Positions 45,305 through 53,306 of a stretch of DNA of 53,306 nt are shown piece after piece (position 1 is the first letter of the stretch; each line of letters opens with the position of its first letter). The DNA comes from an uncultured Bacteroidota bacterium. Lineage in GTDB: Bacteria; Bacteroidota; Bacteroidia; Flavobacteriales_D; Sanyastnellaceae. The translations under genes were made by a program, and so were the position numbers. A model generated the notes under the pieces. It made no database searches and was not told the origin of the DNA. It worked only from the letters and a program-made list of their open reading frames with translations. Where the stretch lies: positions 1 through 53,306 of the forward strand of contig CAIZGX010000057.1 of the NCBI GenBank assembly GCA_903932685.1. Reading direction: 5' to 3'.

Positions 45305-46617
45305 TGAAGACGAAGACTCTCAAGAAGAACAAGGTGAACGTAGTAACCTTGGGTTGCGCGAAAAATATTTTCGATTCGGAAATCATGATGGCCCAATTGA
45401 AGGCCAACGCGTTTGATGTTGAACACGAGTCGGAAGAAACCGATTCGGAAATTGTAATCATCAACACCTGCGGATTCATAGACAACGCCAAAGAAGAAAG
45501 CATCAATACAATTTTGGCGTGGGCAAAAGAGAAGGAGAAAGGAAATGTTTCGAAGCTCTACGTAACGGGATGTTTGAGCGAACGCTACAAGCCAGAATTG
45601 GAAAAAGATATTCCAGAAGTAGATGCGTTTTTCGGAACGCGAGACCTTCCACGTTTGTTGAAAACATTGAAGGCCGATTACAAAACGGAATTAGTGGGAG
45701 AGCGTTTGTTAACCACACCAAGTCACTTTGCCTATTTCAAAATCGCTGAAGGATGTGATCGTCCGTGTTCGTTTTGCGCCATTCCGCTCATGCGTGGAAA
45801 GCACGTGAGCACGCCTATGGAGCAGTTAGTGAAAAACGCGAAATCTTTGGCGGCTAACGGTACCAAGGAGTTGGTGCTTATCGCTCAAGATTTAACCTAT
45901 TACGGATTGGACATTGAAAAGAAACGTTCGCTTTCAGAATTATTGAAACGCCTTTCTGATGTGGAAGGAATCGATTGGATTCGTTTGCAGTATGCCTTTC
46001 CAAGTGGATTTCCGATGGATGTGCTGGACGTGATGAACGAGCGTGAGAACATTTGTAAATATTTAGACATGCCTCTTCAACATGGTACAACAAAAATGTT
46101 GCAAGCCATGAAGCGCGGTATTACGCGTGAGAAGACCGATGCGCTTATTCAGGATATTCGTATGAAAGTTCCGGACATTGCAATTCGCACAACGTTGATC
46201 ACTGGATTCCCGGGTGAAACCCCAGCGGATCACAAGGAATTGTTGAAGTGGATAGAGCAATCGCGTTTCGAGCGATTGGGTGTCTTTACATATAGCCATG
46301 AAGAGAATACATCGGCGTTCGTTTTGAATGACGACGTTTCTGCAAAGACAAAGAAGAAACGTGCCGATGAAATTATGGAAGTTCAATCGCACATTTCGTT
46401 GGAATTGAACGAAGCTAAAATTGGAAAAACCTTTAAAGTATTAGTAGATAAAATGGAAGGCGATTATTACATCGGTCGAACCGAATTCGATTCACCTGAA
46501 GTAGACAATGAAGTAGTTATTGCCAAGTCTGAGGGGTATTTGCGAGTGGGTGATTTTGCCGATATTGAAATAGTTAACGCAGAGCACTACGATTTAATTG
46601 GAAAGATTAAGGCGTGA
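45304..46617 (+). CDS. rimO: Ribosomal protein S12 methylthiotransferase
   Basis: A 437-residue radical-SAM methylthiotransferase. The N-terminal UPF0004 domain has the auxiliary-cluster Cys residues (VTLGCAKNIFDSE, NTCGFID, TGCLSERY). The radical-SAM CDRPCSFCAIP motif lies near residue 150, and a TRAM domain ends the protein. MRGKHVSTP and PLQHG fit RimO rather than MiaB. It adds a methylthio group to Asp89 of S12. It is coupled to ftsY and queE by overlapping start and stop codons. Confidence 0.96.
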   Translation: MKTKTLKKNKVNVVTLGCAKNIFDSEIMMAQLKANAFDVEHESEETDSEIVIINTCGFIDNAKEESINTILAWAKEKEKGNVSKLYVTGCLSERYKPELEKDIPEVDAFFGTRDLPRLLKTLKADYKTELVGERLLTTPSHFAYFKIAEGCDRPCSFCAIPLMRGKHVSTPMEQLVKNAKSLAANGTKELVLIAQDLTYYGLDIEKKRSLSELLKRLSDVEGIDWIRLQYAFPSGFPMDVLDVMNERENICKYLDMPLQHGTTKMLQAMKRGITREKTDALIQDIRMKVPDIAIRTTLITGFPGETPADHKELLKWIEQSRFERLGVFTYSHEENTSAFVLNDDVSAKTKKKRADEIMEVQSHISLELNEAKIGKTFKVLVDKMEGDYYIGRTEFDSPEVDNEVVIAKSEGYLRVGDFADIEIVNAEHYDLIGKIKA

Positions 46618-47222
46618 ATTCCGAAGTGAAATACCCTGTCATGGAGACATTCACCAGTGTTCAAGGTGAAGGCGTTCACACAGGTGTTCCAAGTTTTTTT
46701 ATTCGTTTAGCGGGCTGCGATGTAGGATGTGTTTGGTGCGATGTGAAGGAGAGTTGGGATAAAGAAAAGCATCCGCTTGTTTCTCTCGAGACCCTTGTCG
46801 AAGCAGCTGTGGGAAGTGGAGTGAAGGTAGTTATTGTCACCGGAGGGGAACCTACCATGCATGATTTGGCGCCACTGACAGAAGCACTTCGAAATGTTGG
46901 CCTCCGTATCCATTTGGAAACAAGCGGCACGCAAAAGCTTACCGGATTATTCGATTGGATTACTTTTTCACCCAAAAAATTCAAGGCCCCGTTGGCAGAG
47001 TATTTTCAGTTGTCGAATGAATTGAAAGTCGTAATCAGTCACAAGTCGGACATTGAATGGTCTCATGAATTATCTGCACGCATGAATGAAAATGCCCAGT
47101 GGTTTATGCAACCCGAGTGGGAGAAGCGAGAAACAATGCTTCTGCTTATTTTCGATTGGGTACTAAAAAAACCACACTGGCGTGTGGGTCTTCAAATTCA
47201 TAAATACATGGGGGTGGAATAA
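46614..47222 (+). CDS. queE: 7-carboxy-7-deazaguanine synthase
   Basis: A 202-residue radical-SAM enzyme starting with GTG inside the end of rimO (GTGA overlap). It has FTSVQGEGVHTGVPSFFIRLAGC followed by the cluster motif C-x3-C-x2-C (Cys35, 39, 42), and GGEPTMHD near residue 77. It converts 6-carboxytetrahydropterin to 7-carboxy-7-deazaguanine in queuosine synthesis. No other queuosine genes are nearby. Its stop is inside a bidirectional terminator hairpin. Confidence 0.95.
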   Translation: MNSEVKYPVMETFTSVQGEGVHTGVPSFFIRLAGCDVGCVWCDVKESWDKEKHPLVSLETLVEAAVGSGVKVVIVTGGEPTMHDLAPLTEALRNVGLRIHLETSGTQKLTGLFDWITFSPKKFKAPLAEYFQLSNELKVVISHKSDIEWSHELSARMNENAQWFMQPEWEKRETMLLLIFDWVLKKPHWRVGLQIHKYMGVE

Positions 47223-47262
47223 TTAATGGGGGTGAATGAGCATTCACGCCCATTAATTATTC
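47217..47262. terminator. Bidirectional terminator containing both convergent stop codons
   Basis: A 22-bp near-perfect stem (outer arm GAATAATTAATGGG, inner arm GTGAATG, one G-G mismatch) with an AG loop. It contains the TAA of queE and the stop of the minus-strand gene at 47257. Confidence 0.85.
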
Positions 47263-48897
47263 TTTTATTATTCTAATCTTATTTCCTTCTTCATCTGTGA
47301 CAATGTATATCCCAGCTCCGTAGTTGCTAAAATTAATTTGCAACGCGCCGTAGAAGGTTTCAACTAAATTTCCCTGAATAGAATAAACACGAATGTTGCT
47401 TTTCTTCGAGCATTGCACAATGCCCCTGGTTGGGTTAGGATAAACGGAAAATATTTCTTTAGAGGCATTCATTTCTTGAATGCTTATGACACCCTGATTA
47501 TTTGAGAAATCAGGAGTAGTGACAATGAAGTTTACCCATTCAGGACTTCCATCTGTTTGACGACCAAGACTTGTATCGGCATCCATGTGCACCCATGCGA
47601 TTTCATCTACACGGGTTAATCCGTCCGGACTGTATAATCCAACAAACTCGTTGTTGTTATTTAAATTAAAGCTTGCGTGTCTTACCCCTTGTGAACCACT
47701 GTCGTCAATAAAAAAAGTGAGCCATCCGAGAGCAGGCACCGTGACACTATCTACGAATGTTGCTGGAATTTGCCACCTTCTTGGATTATTGCTGTCGTCA
47801 CTCATGAAATAGCCGGCTAGACTTACATCGTAGTTCAATGGATTATAAATTTCAACCCAATCATCGAATTGTCCATAGTTATCCGCGAATGTTACAATGT
47901 TGTCCGCCATAACTTCATTGATAACAACAGGCTTTGGAGTTATAAAAATTAAGGTGTTGGTGTTTATCGGAGTAGCCGGATTAAAGGTCGTGATAGTAGG
48001 TGCGCCGTCTGTTGAACACCCAGCGCTTTGGCCTGCAGAAAGAGCGCCCCAGGTGAGTGAACTTACAGGAGTTATTCCATCTGGACCAGTAAGTGAAGCC
48101 GTGCCTCCTGCGGAGTTCAAAACAAGAGGTGCGTGTGTTGCACCAAAAGCTAGATCGTTGTCACACCAAAAAACTTTGAAACTATTTGGAGCAATTACTG
48201 TATTGTAGGGTTCGTTGGCAGGAATAAGCCATTGCGTCGGATTACCGTTTACACTCAAATAATACCCGCCTAAGTTAATTTGATTAGTATTCGGATTATA
48301 GACTTCAATCCAAGGGTCATATTCAAATTCGGGATCATGATAGATTCCTGTGTTCTCGGGTTGAACTTCATTTAAGAAAAGTAAGGCTGAAGTTTGAGGA
48401 AGTTCTAAATTAGGTGCAGAGTAGGTAACATTATTAAAATATTGCCATGAAGCACATGCTTCACACGCACGTCCGTAACTAATATCCGAAGCCATTTGGG
48501 GGTATGAAATGCTGTCAATAATTGTCACCCCATCAGGCGCAGTTAAAAACACATTTTCGCCATTCGCACTAAGCGTGAAGTTTAAATGCAGCGCTCCTTG
48601 AGTTAAATTGTCATTGTCGGCGAAGACTACCTTGAAACTTCCAGGAAGCATTATTGTTGCGCCAGGATCAGTCGCAGGAATTTGATGCTTTGTTAAATTG
48701 AGTTGGTCGTCTGATAAATAATACCCTGCAAGATTCACAATTCCTCCTGAGTTGTAAATTTCAATCCAATCATCGAATTCGAAAAACTCATCCATTTGAT
48801 TGGTGTTATTCGATGCCAACAACTCATTTAATTGAAGCTGGGCATTTCCAAAGAATGATATGAATAGAAAACAAAGAAATATCAGGGGTTTTGTCAT
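47257..48897 (-). CDS. Secreted lamin-tail-domain protein with T9SS type A signal
   Basis: A 546-residue exported protein (signal peptide up to SFFGNAQ). Three lamin-tail domains follow in tandem, each starting with an (L/I)NE block and a (D/P)W(I/V)E(I/V)YN motif: residues about 23-150 (LNELLASNN, DDWIEIYN), about 175-305 (LNEVQPEN, DPWIEVYN) and about 325-460 (INEVMADN, DDWVEIYNP). The end is a type A sorting domain (IFSVYPNPTRGIVQ, GIYIVTDEEGNK). Such domains are beta sandwiches often found in secreted nucleases or adhesins; no nuclease module is present here. TAACTTTG at 48919-48926 is its likely -7 box. Confidence 0.87.
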   Translation of the reverse strand: MTKPLIFLCFLFISFFGNAQLQLNELLASNNTNQMDEFFEFDDWIEIYNSGGIVNLAGYYLSDDQLNLTKHQIPATDPGATIMLPGSFKVVFADNDNLTQGALHLNFTLSANGENVFLTAPDGVTIIDSISYPQMASDISYGRACEACASWQYFNNVTYSAPNLELPQTSALLFLNEVQPENTGIYHDPEFEYDPWIEVYNPNTNQINLGGYYLSVNGNPTQWLIPANEPYNTVIAPNSFKVFWCDNDLAFGATHAPLVLNSAGGTASLTGPDGITPVSSLTWGALSAGQSAGCSTDGAPTITTFNPATPINTNTLIFITPKPVVINEVMADNIVTFADNYGQFDDWVEIYNPLNYDVSLAGYFMSDDSNNPRRWQIPATFVDSVTVPALGWLTFFIDDSGSQGVRHASFNLNNNNEFVGLYSPDGLTRVDEIAWVHMDADTSLGRQTDGSPEWVNFIVTTPDFSNNQGVISIQEMNASKEIFSVYPNPTRGIVQCSKKSNIRVYSIQGNLVETFYGALQINFSNYGAGIYIVTDEEGNKIRIIKE

Positions 48898-48918
48898 TTT
48901 CCAATAAGTATGTTACCC

Positions 48919-48926
48919 CAAAGTTA
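48919..48926 (-). promoter_or_regulatory. -7 box (TAACTTTG) of the lamin-tail gene
   Basis: TAACTTTG on the minus strand, 21 bases before the ATG at 48897. No TTG at the preferred distance is obvious. Confidence 0.4.
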
Positions 48927-48973
48927 AGTGAATCGTGTTGATTTCAGTTCAATGAAAATTATTTCAAAGCCAC

Positions 48974-51900
48974 TTATTGAATTCCTAATTCTTTTTTCGC
49001 CTCAGGTACTGTAATTCTCTTTCCATTTTGGTATGCCGTAATAAATGCATCTGGAATTCCATTGGACCGAACAAAATCACGTTGCTTAACGACTTCAGCT
49101 ATTGTTTGGAATTTTCCACTTGTATAGCGAACTTGTCCATTAGCAAGTTTTTCTACATGCAAATCAGAATAGGTGTTAAGAACGGGATTTCTTGAAGGCT
49201 TGGCGTAAACACCAACTTGCACCGTAAAGAAAACACCTTGGGTTTTTTCAATCAGATTAGCAGGAACCGCTAATGGATCTGAGTAATAGGTTAAATCTGC
49301 TGCTGGCGCAGTTGCAGTATTCGCTGGCGGTGTAGCATCAACATTGTTAGATGCGCGCTCTGTAGCGGTCATGAGTTCACTGTAACGAACACGCTCGCGA
49401 TTTTTGTACGCTACAATGAATGCGTCGGTATATCCCATTAGACGAATTTCATTGCGCGCTTGAATGGCCTCAGTATAAGAGACGAAAAATCCGGTACTGT
49501 ATCGAATGAAACCATTCGTTTGTCGCTCGGCATAAACAGGAGCGAATTGACTGAACGTATTGTTAGCAACAGGTATTCGGAAGGCACCAACTTGAATGGT
49601 GTAGAAAGATCCTTCAGGCAGAGGCAAGCCAATTGGAATAGGCGTCGCGTCGCTATAGGCCGAACTGGCTTGCTTTTGATAAAGGGTTTGTTGTATGATC
49701 GCAGGAATACTTGTGAATGAACTAACGTTGTTAGAACTTGCGTTGTTAGAACTTGCGTTGTTTGAACTTGCGGTGTTGGAACTGGCGTTGTTTGAACTAA
49801 CGTTGTTAGAACTGGCGTTGTTGGAACTAACGTTGTTTGAACTTGCGTTGTTTGAACTTGCGTTGTTAGAACTTGCGTTGTTTGAACTGGCGTTGTTGGA
49901 ACTTGCGTTGTTAGAACTTGCGTTGTTAGAACTTGCGTTGTTAGAACTAACGTTGTTGGCCGATGGAGTAGTTTTTTCAACCAAGAATTGTAATTCGTTT
50001 TTTGCATTTCGTTCCAAAGCAAATGCACGTGCATTTTTTGCATAACGCTCAAAGAAATCGGTTTCTGTTTTAGCCGCTGCTCGAAGTGCGCTTGCCTCTT
50101 TCATATAGGCCACTGCAGTATCGTATGCCTTCTTGTCGCTTAATGTCGCAATACTTGAAGATGCGCTTGTGTTCTTTTTCCAAGCCGATTGAAGATCGAT
50201 AAGTGAATTCGAATTGTGCTCAGCAATGAGCGTCGCATTCTTATCCTCTTCTTGCATTTTTTGAAACGTCAATTGATTTCTTTGTTTAGTCAAATCGGCA
50301 ACTATTTCAGCGGAAGTTTCTTCTTTTATACGTCGATTGATAGCTTCAATTTCAGTGTATATGTTTTCTATTTCTGCTTGATTTGAAATTTCAATGTTCG
50401 CACCAGTCAATTCTGCGAATATTTTTTCTTCCCGGTAATTCGTTTGTCCAGGACTATTGATAATAGCAGTTTCTGCCGCAGTGAATGTTTTTGAACTGTC
50501 GTTGTTAGAACTGTCGTTGTTAGAACTTGCGTTGTTAGAACGAGTGTTGTTAGAACTAGCGTTGTTAGAACTGTCGTTGTTAGAACTTGCGTTGTTAGAA
50601 CTTGCGTTGTTAGAACTTGCGTTGTTAGAACTTGCGTTGTTAGAACTAGCGTTATTGGAACTAGCGTTGTTGGAACTGACGTTGTTGGAACTGACGTTGT
50701 TTGAACTAGCGTTGTTTGAACTGACGTTGTTTGAACTGACGTTGTTTGAACTAGCGTTGTTTGAACTGTCGTTGTTAGAACTAGCGTTGTTAGAAATAGC
50801 GTTGTTTGAACTATCGTTGTTGGAAGTTGGATTTTCGTATTGGGAATTTTCTAATGCGGCAGATACACGGTTTTTCGAATCGGCAATTTCAATTTTCAGC
50901 GACTCAACATTTACAGTGTTGGTTAAGTTTTTGAATTCAGGCTTTACTTCAGGCTGTTTTTCACTCTCTAAATCTTGAAGGAGTTTCATTAAAACAATGG
51001 ACTCTTGAAGTCCTAATTCACGAACGCGCAAGTTTTCTTTTTCTATTTCAATTTCTTCTTGAATCGAAGTGTATTCAACCTCAATTGCATTTAATTCACT
51101 ACCTAAACGTTCAATGTCTTTTTTCTTGTTAGTAGCCGACATTTGTTTGCCTACATCATTTGCTTTACTCTCTAAATCTGCTAGCTCCTTTGTTTTCGTG
51201 TTCAAACGAAGTTGGGTGTCGTCGCGCTTTGCTTTGTTGTCGTTAACCTCCGTTTTTGCAATTTCCGATTTCCAAGGAGCTTTCGCTTCAGTGGACAAAC
51301 CTTGCGCGCTTGCTGGGTTTTTGGCTACATAGTCATTGACAAGGTTTGCTGCTATTGGCGAATCTTTTTCCGCAAGAGATTCCTTGATTTGAGTGTTTGT
51401 TATTTGAACGCTGTTTAGTTTTTCGCGAAGTTCTTTTTCTCTTCCTTTAGAAATTTCATAGGCGGCTATGGCTGCAGCACTTTTGTCTTGCGTCGCAATC
51501 ATATTGTTTCTAGCTGCGACCAATTTCGCACTGTCCGCGATTGATTCAGGTTTCTCGAATCGAAAGGTTTGAAATTCTTCGTATGCCTCATCTGTTTCCG
51601 ATAAGGTTTGCTGAACATATTGAAGCAACGATTTTGAAGTTTGTTCAGCTAACAATATTTCACGCTGCAAAACCGCTATAGTTTTTTCTTGTGAGGAAAG
51701 TACCGTATCTATTTCAATGAGCTGTGTAACCGGAGCAATTTCAGTAGTGTTAGTTCCGGTTGAATTCGAATTGCTTGTATTGGACGCAATGGAATTGGCT
51801 TGGTCCGCAGTGGCATTCACGTCGAGTTGCGATTTGGCCAGAAGCATTTGACGCTGAAGATCTTCAACATTATCATTCAATGGATCGTTCCAATAATTCT

Positions 51901-53269
51901 TTACTTCAACTTTCTCGCGACCTTCTATTTTGGAGTAAACGATTTCCTGACGGAACACCCGAGATCCTTCAGATGGTGGAATTTTAACGAGTACTTCGTG
52001 CACTTGAGGACTTCCTGGAGGTTGAATCTTGTAGGTATAGTTGCCTGCTGTTGGAATGAAAAGTAAGTATTGTCCATTCAACTCACGGGCTTGAGTATCC
52101 ATGATTTTTCGATTCGTTAAATCTTCGAACACTTGAATCTTCGCCTCTGTTTGGTTCACATCTACTCGAGAAATGAATTCGCCTTTGAGGTAGGTGATAT
52201 TCATGGGTATTCCATTTACGAAAACACGATAGACAAAAAGTTTATCTGGAGAAGTTAAACGGCTACTTGCGAAATAGGCTGTTGTATTTAATGAGTCGGT
52301 GATGAAGAACAAATCGTCATCGGGAGTATTAATTGCGAAGTCCATATTTATCGCCGGACCGAAATCGTTCATGCTTGTATCCCATTCACAACGGAAAATA
52401 TCGTAGCCACCCATACTTCCATGTCCTTTTGAAGCAAAATAGAGTGTACTTCCATTGGGATGCATAAATGCGAAGTCTTCATCGAACTCAGTATTAACAG
52501 TGCTTTTCAATTTAACGGGTAAAGTGAAGGCGCCGTTCAAACGTGAGGTCATGTAAATGTCCTTTCCGGTTGTGTCATCTTTCCCTTTGCTTGAAAAGAA
52601 AATTTTCTTGCCATTGTTCGGAAGGAATAAGACATGCTCTTCCTTCGACTTCAAATCGAGCTTTGACAACAATTCATTTGGTGTGGCAATAATTTTCCCA
52701 ATCGAGGGGTCAATGTTCATGTAACGATAGAAGCTTGATTTTTCCGCTTCTGTTTTTTCAAGTACTTGAACATCCTTAATGCTATTCATAAGGTTCAATC
52801 CAGACTCTGCAGAAAGCTTTTGTGCTTTGCAATCAGATTTGGCGAGTTGTTTTTTTTCTGCCGAGGTTTGGAATTTCTCATATTCAACCAAGGCTTCTTT
52901 GAAATTGTAACTTAGGTGGTAAGCTCGCGCCAAGTAATAGTGAGTTTCAGGTTCGGTATAGCCTCGGCGAACCCCGTCTTTCATGAAGAAAATACAATTG
53001 TCGCGATCTGTCGTGGCATAAATGCCCGCCGCACCAAAACGAAAGGCATACAAGGGATTGCTTCCGTAGAGCGACACCAATTGCGAATACATGGCGTAGG
53101 CTTGCACGTAATTTCCTTCCTCAAAAAACACATTCGCTTCGGTGGCTAATGTTTTTTCGTCAATCGGCTTTTGGGCGTGAAGTGTCCCTAGGCAAATTGT
53201 TAAAATGAATATGGAAATTAGTTTTCTAATGGCCTTTATTTTTGTTGGAATTGTAAAAATACATCGCAA
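48974..53269 (-). CDS. Giant PorE-like envelope protein: TPR, PD40 propeller, CRD, Asn/Ser repeat tracts and two SPOR domains
   Basis: A 1431-residue protein, complete except that its promoter is cut by the window edge. A signal sequence (hydrophobic residues about 16-33, ending LHAQ) is followed by TPR-like helices (about 36-150), a PD40/WD40-like propeller (about 205-330: KIFFSSKGKDDTTGKDIYMTS, LYFASKGHGSMGGYDIFRCEWD), and a carboxypeptidase-regulatory-like beta domain (about 355-435). Long charged coiled-coil helices follow (about 450-800 and 930-1100). Two tracts of NASSN-type pentapeptides (about 816-925 and 1104-1183) interrupt them. Two SPOR-like domains (YTIQVGAF near 1217, FTVQVGVY near 1348) finish the protein; SPOR modules bind denuded peptidoglycan. 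The TPR-propeller-CRD order is that of T9SS PorE, in which an OmpA domain fills the peptidoglycan-binding role. Confidence 0.86.
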   Translation of the reverse strand: MRCIFTIPTKIKAIRKLISIFILTICLGTLHAQKPIDEKTLATEANVFFEEGNYVQAYAMYSQLVSLYGSNPLYAFRFGAAGIYATTDRDNCIFFMKDGVRRGYTEPETHYYLARAYHLSYNFKEALVEYEKFQTSAEKKQLAKSDCKAQKLSAESGLNLMNSIKDVQVLEKTEAEKSSFYRYMNIDPSIGKIIATPNELLSKLDLKSKEEHVLFLPNNGKKIFFSSKGKDDTTGKDIYMTSRLNGAFTLPVKLKSTVNTEFDEDFAFMHPNGSTLYFASKGHGSMGGYDIFRCEWDTSMNDFGPAINMDFAINTPDDDLFFITDSLNTTAYFASSRLTSPDKLFVYRVFVNGIPMNITYLKGEFISRVDVNQTEAKIQVFEDLTNRKIMDTQARELNGQYLLFIPTAGNYTYKIQPPGSPQVHEVLVKIPPSEGSRVFRQEIVYSKIEGREKVEVKNYWNDPLNDNVEDLQRQMLLAKSQLDVNATADQANSIASNTSNSNSTGTNTTEIAPVTQLIEIDTVLSSQEKTIAVLQREILLAEQTSKSLLQYVQQTLSETDEAYEEFQTFRFEKPESIADSAKLVAARNNMIATQDKSAAAIAAYEISKGREKELREKLNSVQITNTQIKESLAEKDSPIAANLVNDYVAKNPASAQGLSTEAKAPWKSEIAKTEVNDNKAKRDDTQLRLNTKTKELADLESKANDVGKQMSATNKKKDIERLGSELNAIEVEYTSIQEEIEIEKENLRVRELGLQESIVLMKLLQDLESEKQPEVKPEFKNLTNTVNVESLKIEIADSKNRVSAALENSQYENPTSNNDSSNNAISNNASSNNDSSNNASSNNVSSNNVSSNNASSNNVSSNNVSSNNASSNNASSNNASSNNASSNNASSNNASSNNDSSNNASSNNTRSNNASSNNDSSNNDSSKTFTAAETAIINSPGQTNYREEKIFAELTGANIEISNQAEIENIYTEIEAINRRIKEETSAEIVADLTKQRNQLTFQKMQEEDKNATLIAEHNSNSLIDLQSAWKKNTSASSSIATLSDKKAYDTAVAYMKEASALRAAAKTETDFFERYAKNARAFALERNAKNELQFLVEKTTPSANNVSSNNASSNNASSNNASSNNASSNNASSNNASSNNASSNNVSSNNASSNNVSSNNASSNTASSNNASSNNASSNNVSSFTSIPAIIQQTLYQKQASSAYSDATPIPIGLPLPEGSFYTIQVGAFRIPVANNTFSQFAPVYAERQTNGFIRYSTGFFVSYTEAIQARNEIRLMGYTDAFIVAYKNRERVRYSELMTATERASNNVDATPPANTATAPAADLTYYSDPLAVPANLIEKTQGVFFTVQVGVYAKPSRNPVLNTYSDLHVEKLANGQVRYTSGKFQTIAEVVKQRDFVRSNGIPDAFITAYQNGKRITVPEAKKELGIQ
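49720..49957 (-). repeat. In-frame 15-bp hairpin repeat, block 2
   Basis: About 16 units. On the plus strand each unit is AAC, a 4-base loop, GTT, then GTTAG, GTTGG or GTTTG. Loops include TTGC, TAAC and TGGC. On the coding strand the unit reads Asn-Ala/Val-Ser-Ser-Asn. Confidence 0.9.
50494..50820 (-). repeat. In-frame 15-bp hairpin repeat, block 1
   Basis: About 22 units of the same kind, with loops TTGC, TAGC, TGTC, TGAC, TATC and GAGT. The variable residue is Ala, Val or Asp, with one Thr-Arg unit and one Ala-Ile unit. The linker variants (GTTAG, GTTGG, GTTTG) are those of the intergenic 14-bp arrays. Confidence 0.9.
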
Positions 53270-53306
53270 ATTCGCTAGGATTTTTAATTCCTTCTTTAAA
53301 TATACG

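Noticed and set aside
49438-50978. Long reading frames with Thr/Val/Gln repeats (minus) and Leu/Glu/Ala repeats (plus) across the repeat blocks
   Set aside because: The 15-bp unit is open in all frames, so these frames are by-products. The large gene with signal peptide and SPOR domains explains the region.

Overview
The window looks like chromosomal DNA from a Bacteroidota bacterium, most likely order Flavobacteriales (perhaps a Crocinitomicaceae or Cryomorphaceae-like lineage). The evidence is: several secreted proteins with type IX secretion (T9SS) C-terminal sorting domains; Bacteroidota promoters with a TAnnTTTG -7 box and a TTG about 19-20 bases upstream; the order ftsK-lolA; the block rpmG-DUF4295-ftsY-rimO-queE; the DUF3822-rsmD-coaD operon; and a LysM/periplasmic-binding gene beside guaA. 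Genus and species cannot be fixed from the sequence alone.

Layout. 1-9.1 kb is an accessory surface-protein region: three tandem paralogues that share their signal peptide and sorting domain but differ in the middle, a type-B-like secreted protein, two larger T9SS proteins and an ORF6N-domain protein. 9.5-10.8 kb holds a HigB-like toxin and an XRE/ImmA-IrrE partner whose 3' end is overwritten by a repeat array. 10.9-34.8 kb is mainly housekeeping: an SDR enzyme and folE, an amino-acid permease, a fructose-6-phosphate aldolase, a YrdC protein, a giant TPR protein coupled to an outer-membrane barrel, gyrB, mazG plus a sugar transporter, the DUF3822-rsmD-coaD operon, a RecD-like helicase, two thioredoxin-fold proteins and an RND/MMPL exporter. 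34.9-36.0 kb is a small island at tRNA-Ser(GCU) with a second toxin-antitoxin pair. 36-47.2 kb is core again: maf, guaA, the LysM protein, hemF, lolA, ftsK, rpmG, DUF4295, ftsY, rimO, queE. The end holds a lamin-tail-domain T9SS protein and a 1431-residue TPR/PD40/CRD protein ending in two SPOR domains.

The most unusual signal is a family of tandem linker-hairpin arrays between genes. Each module is a tiny perfect hairpin (3-6 bp stem, 2-4 nt loop) followed by a constant 4-6 nt linker: ATTC, ATTGG/ATTCC, GTTGG/GTGAG, CCTC/CTTC, TCAT or ATCAAT. Within an array the stems change on both arms together while linkers and loop types persist. Six intergenic arrays (about 945-1093, 5881-6130, 7054-7175, 9100-9375, 10766-10946 and 40467-40542) start at or within about 15 bases of stop codons, and two fill the whole space between convergent stops. 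A relative of the 14-bp unit (AAC-nnn-GTT plus GTTGG) occurs inside the giant SPOR gene as a 15-bp unit. There the loop has four bases instead of three, which keeps the frame and encodes two long Asn/Ala/Ser tracts. I know of no described element that matches this, but I could not search.

Other points of interest are a roughly 50-60 bp element shared upstream of the ORF6N gene and the second toxin gene, several genes whose start codon lies 1-5 bases after the -7 box (probably leaderless), and a palindromic divergent promoter between maf and guaA.
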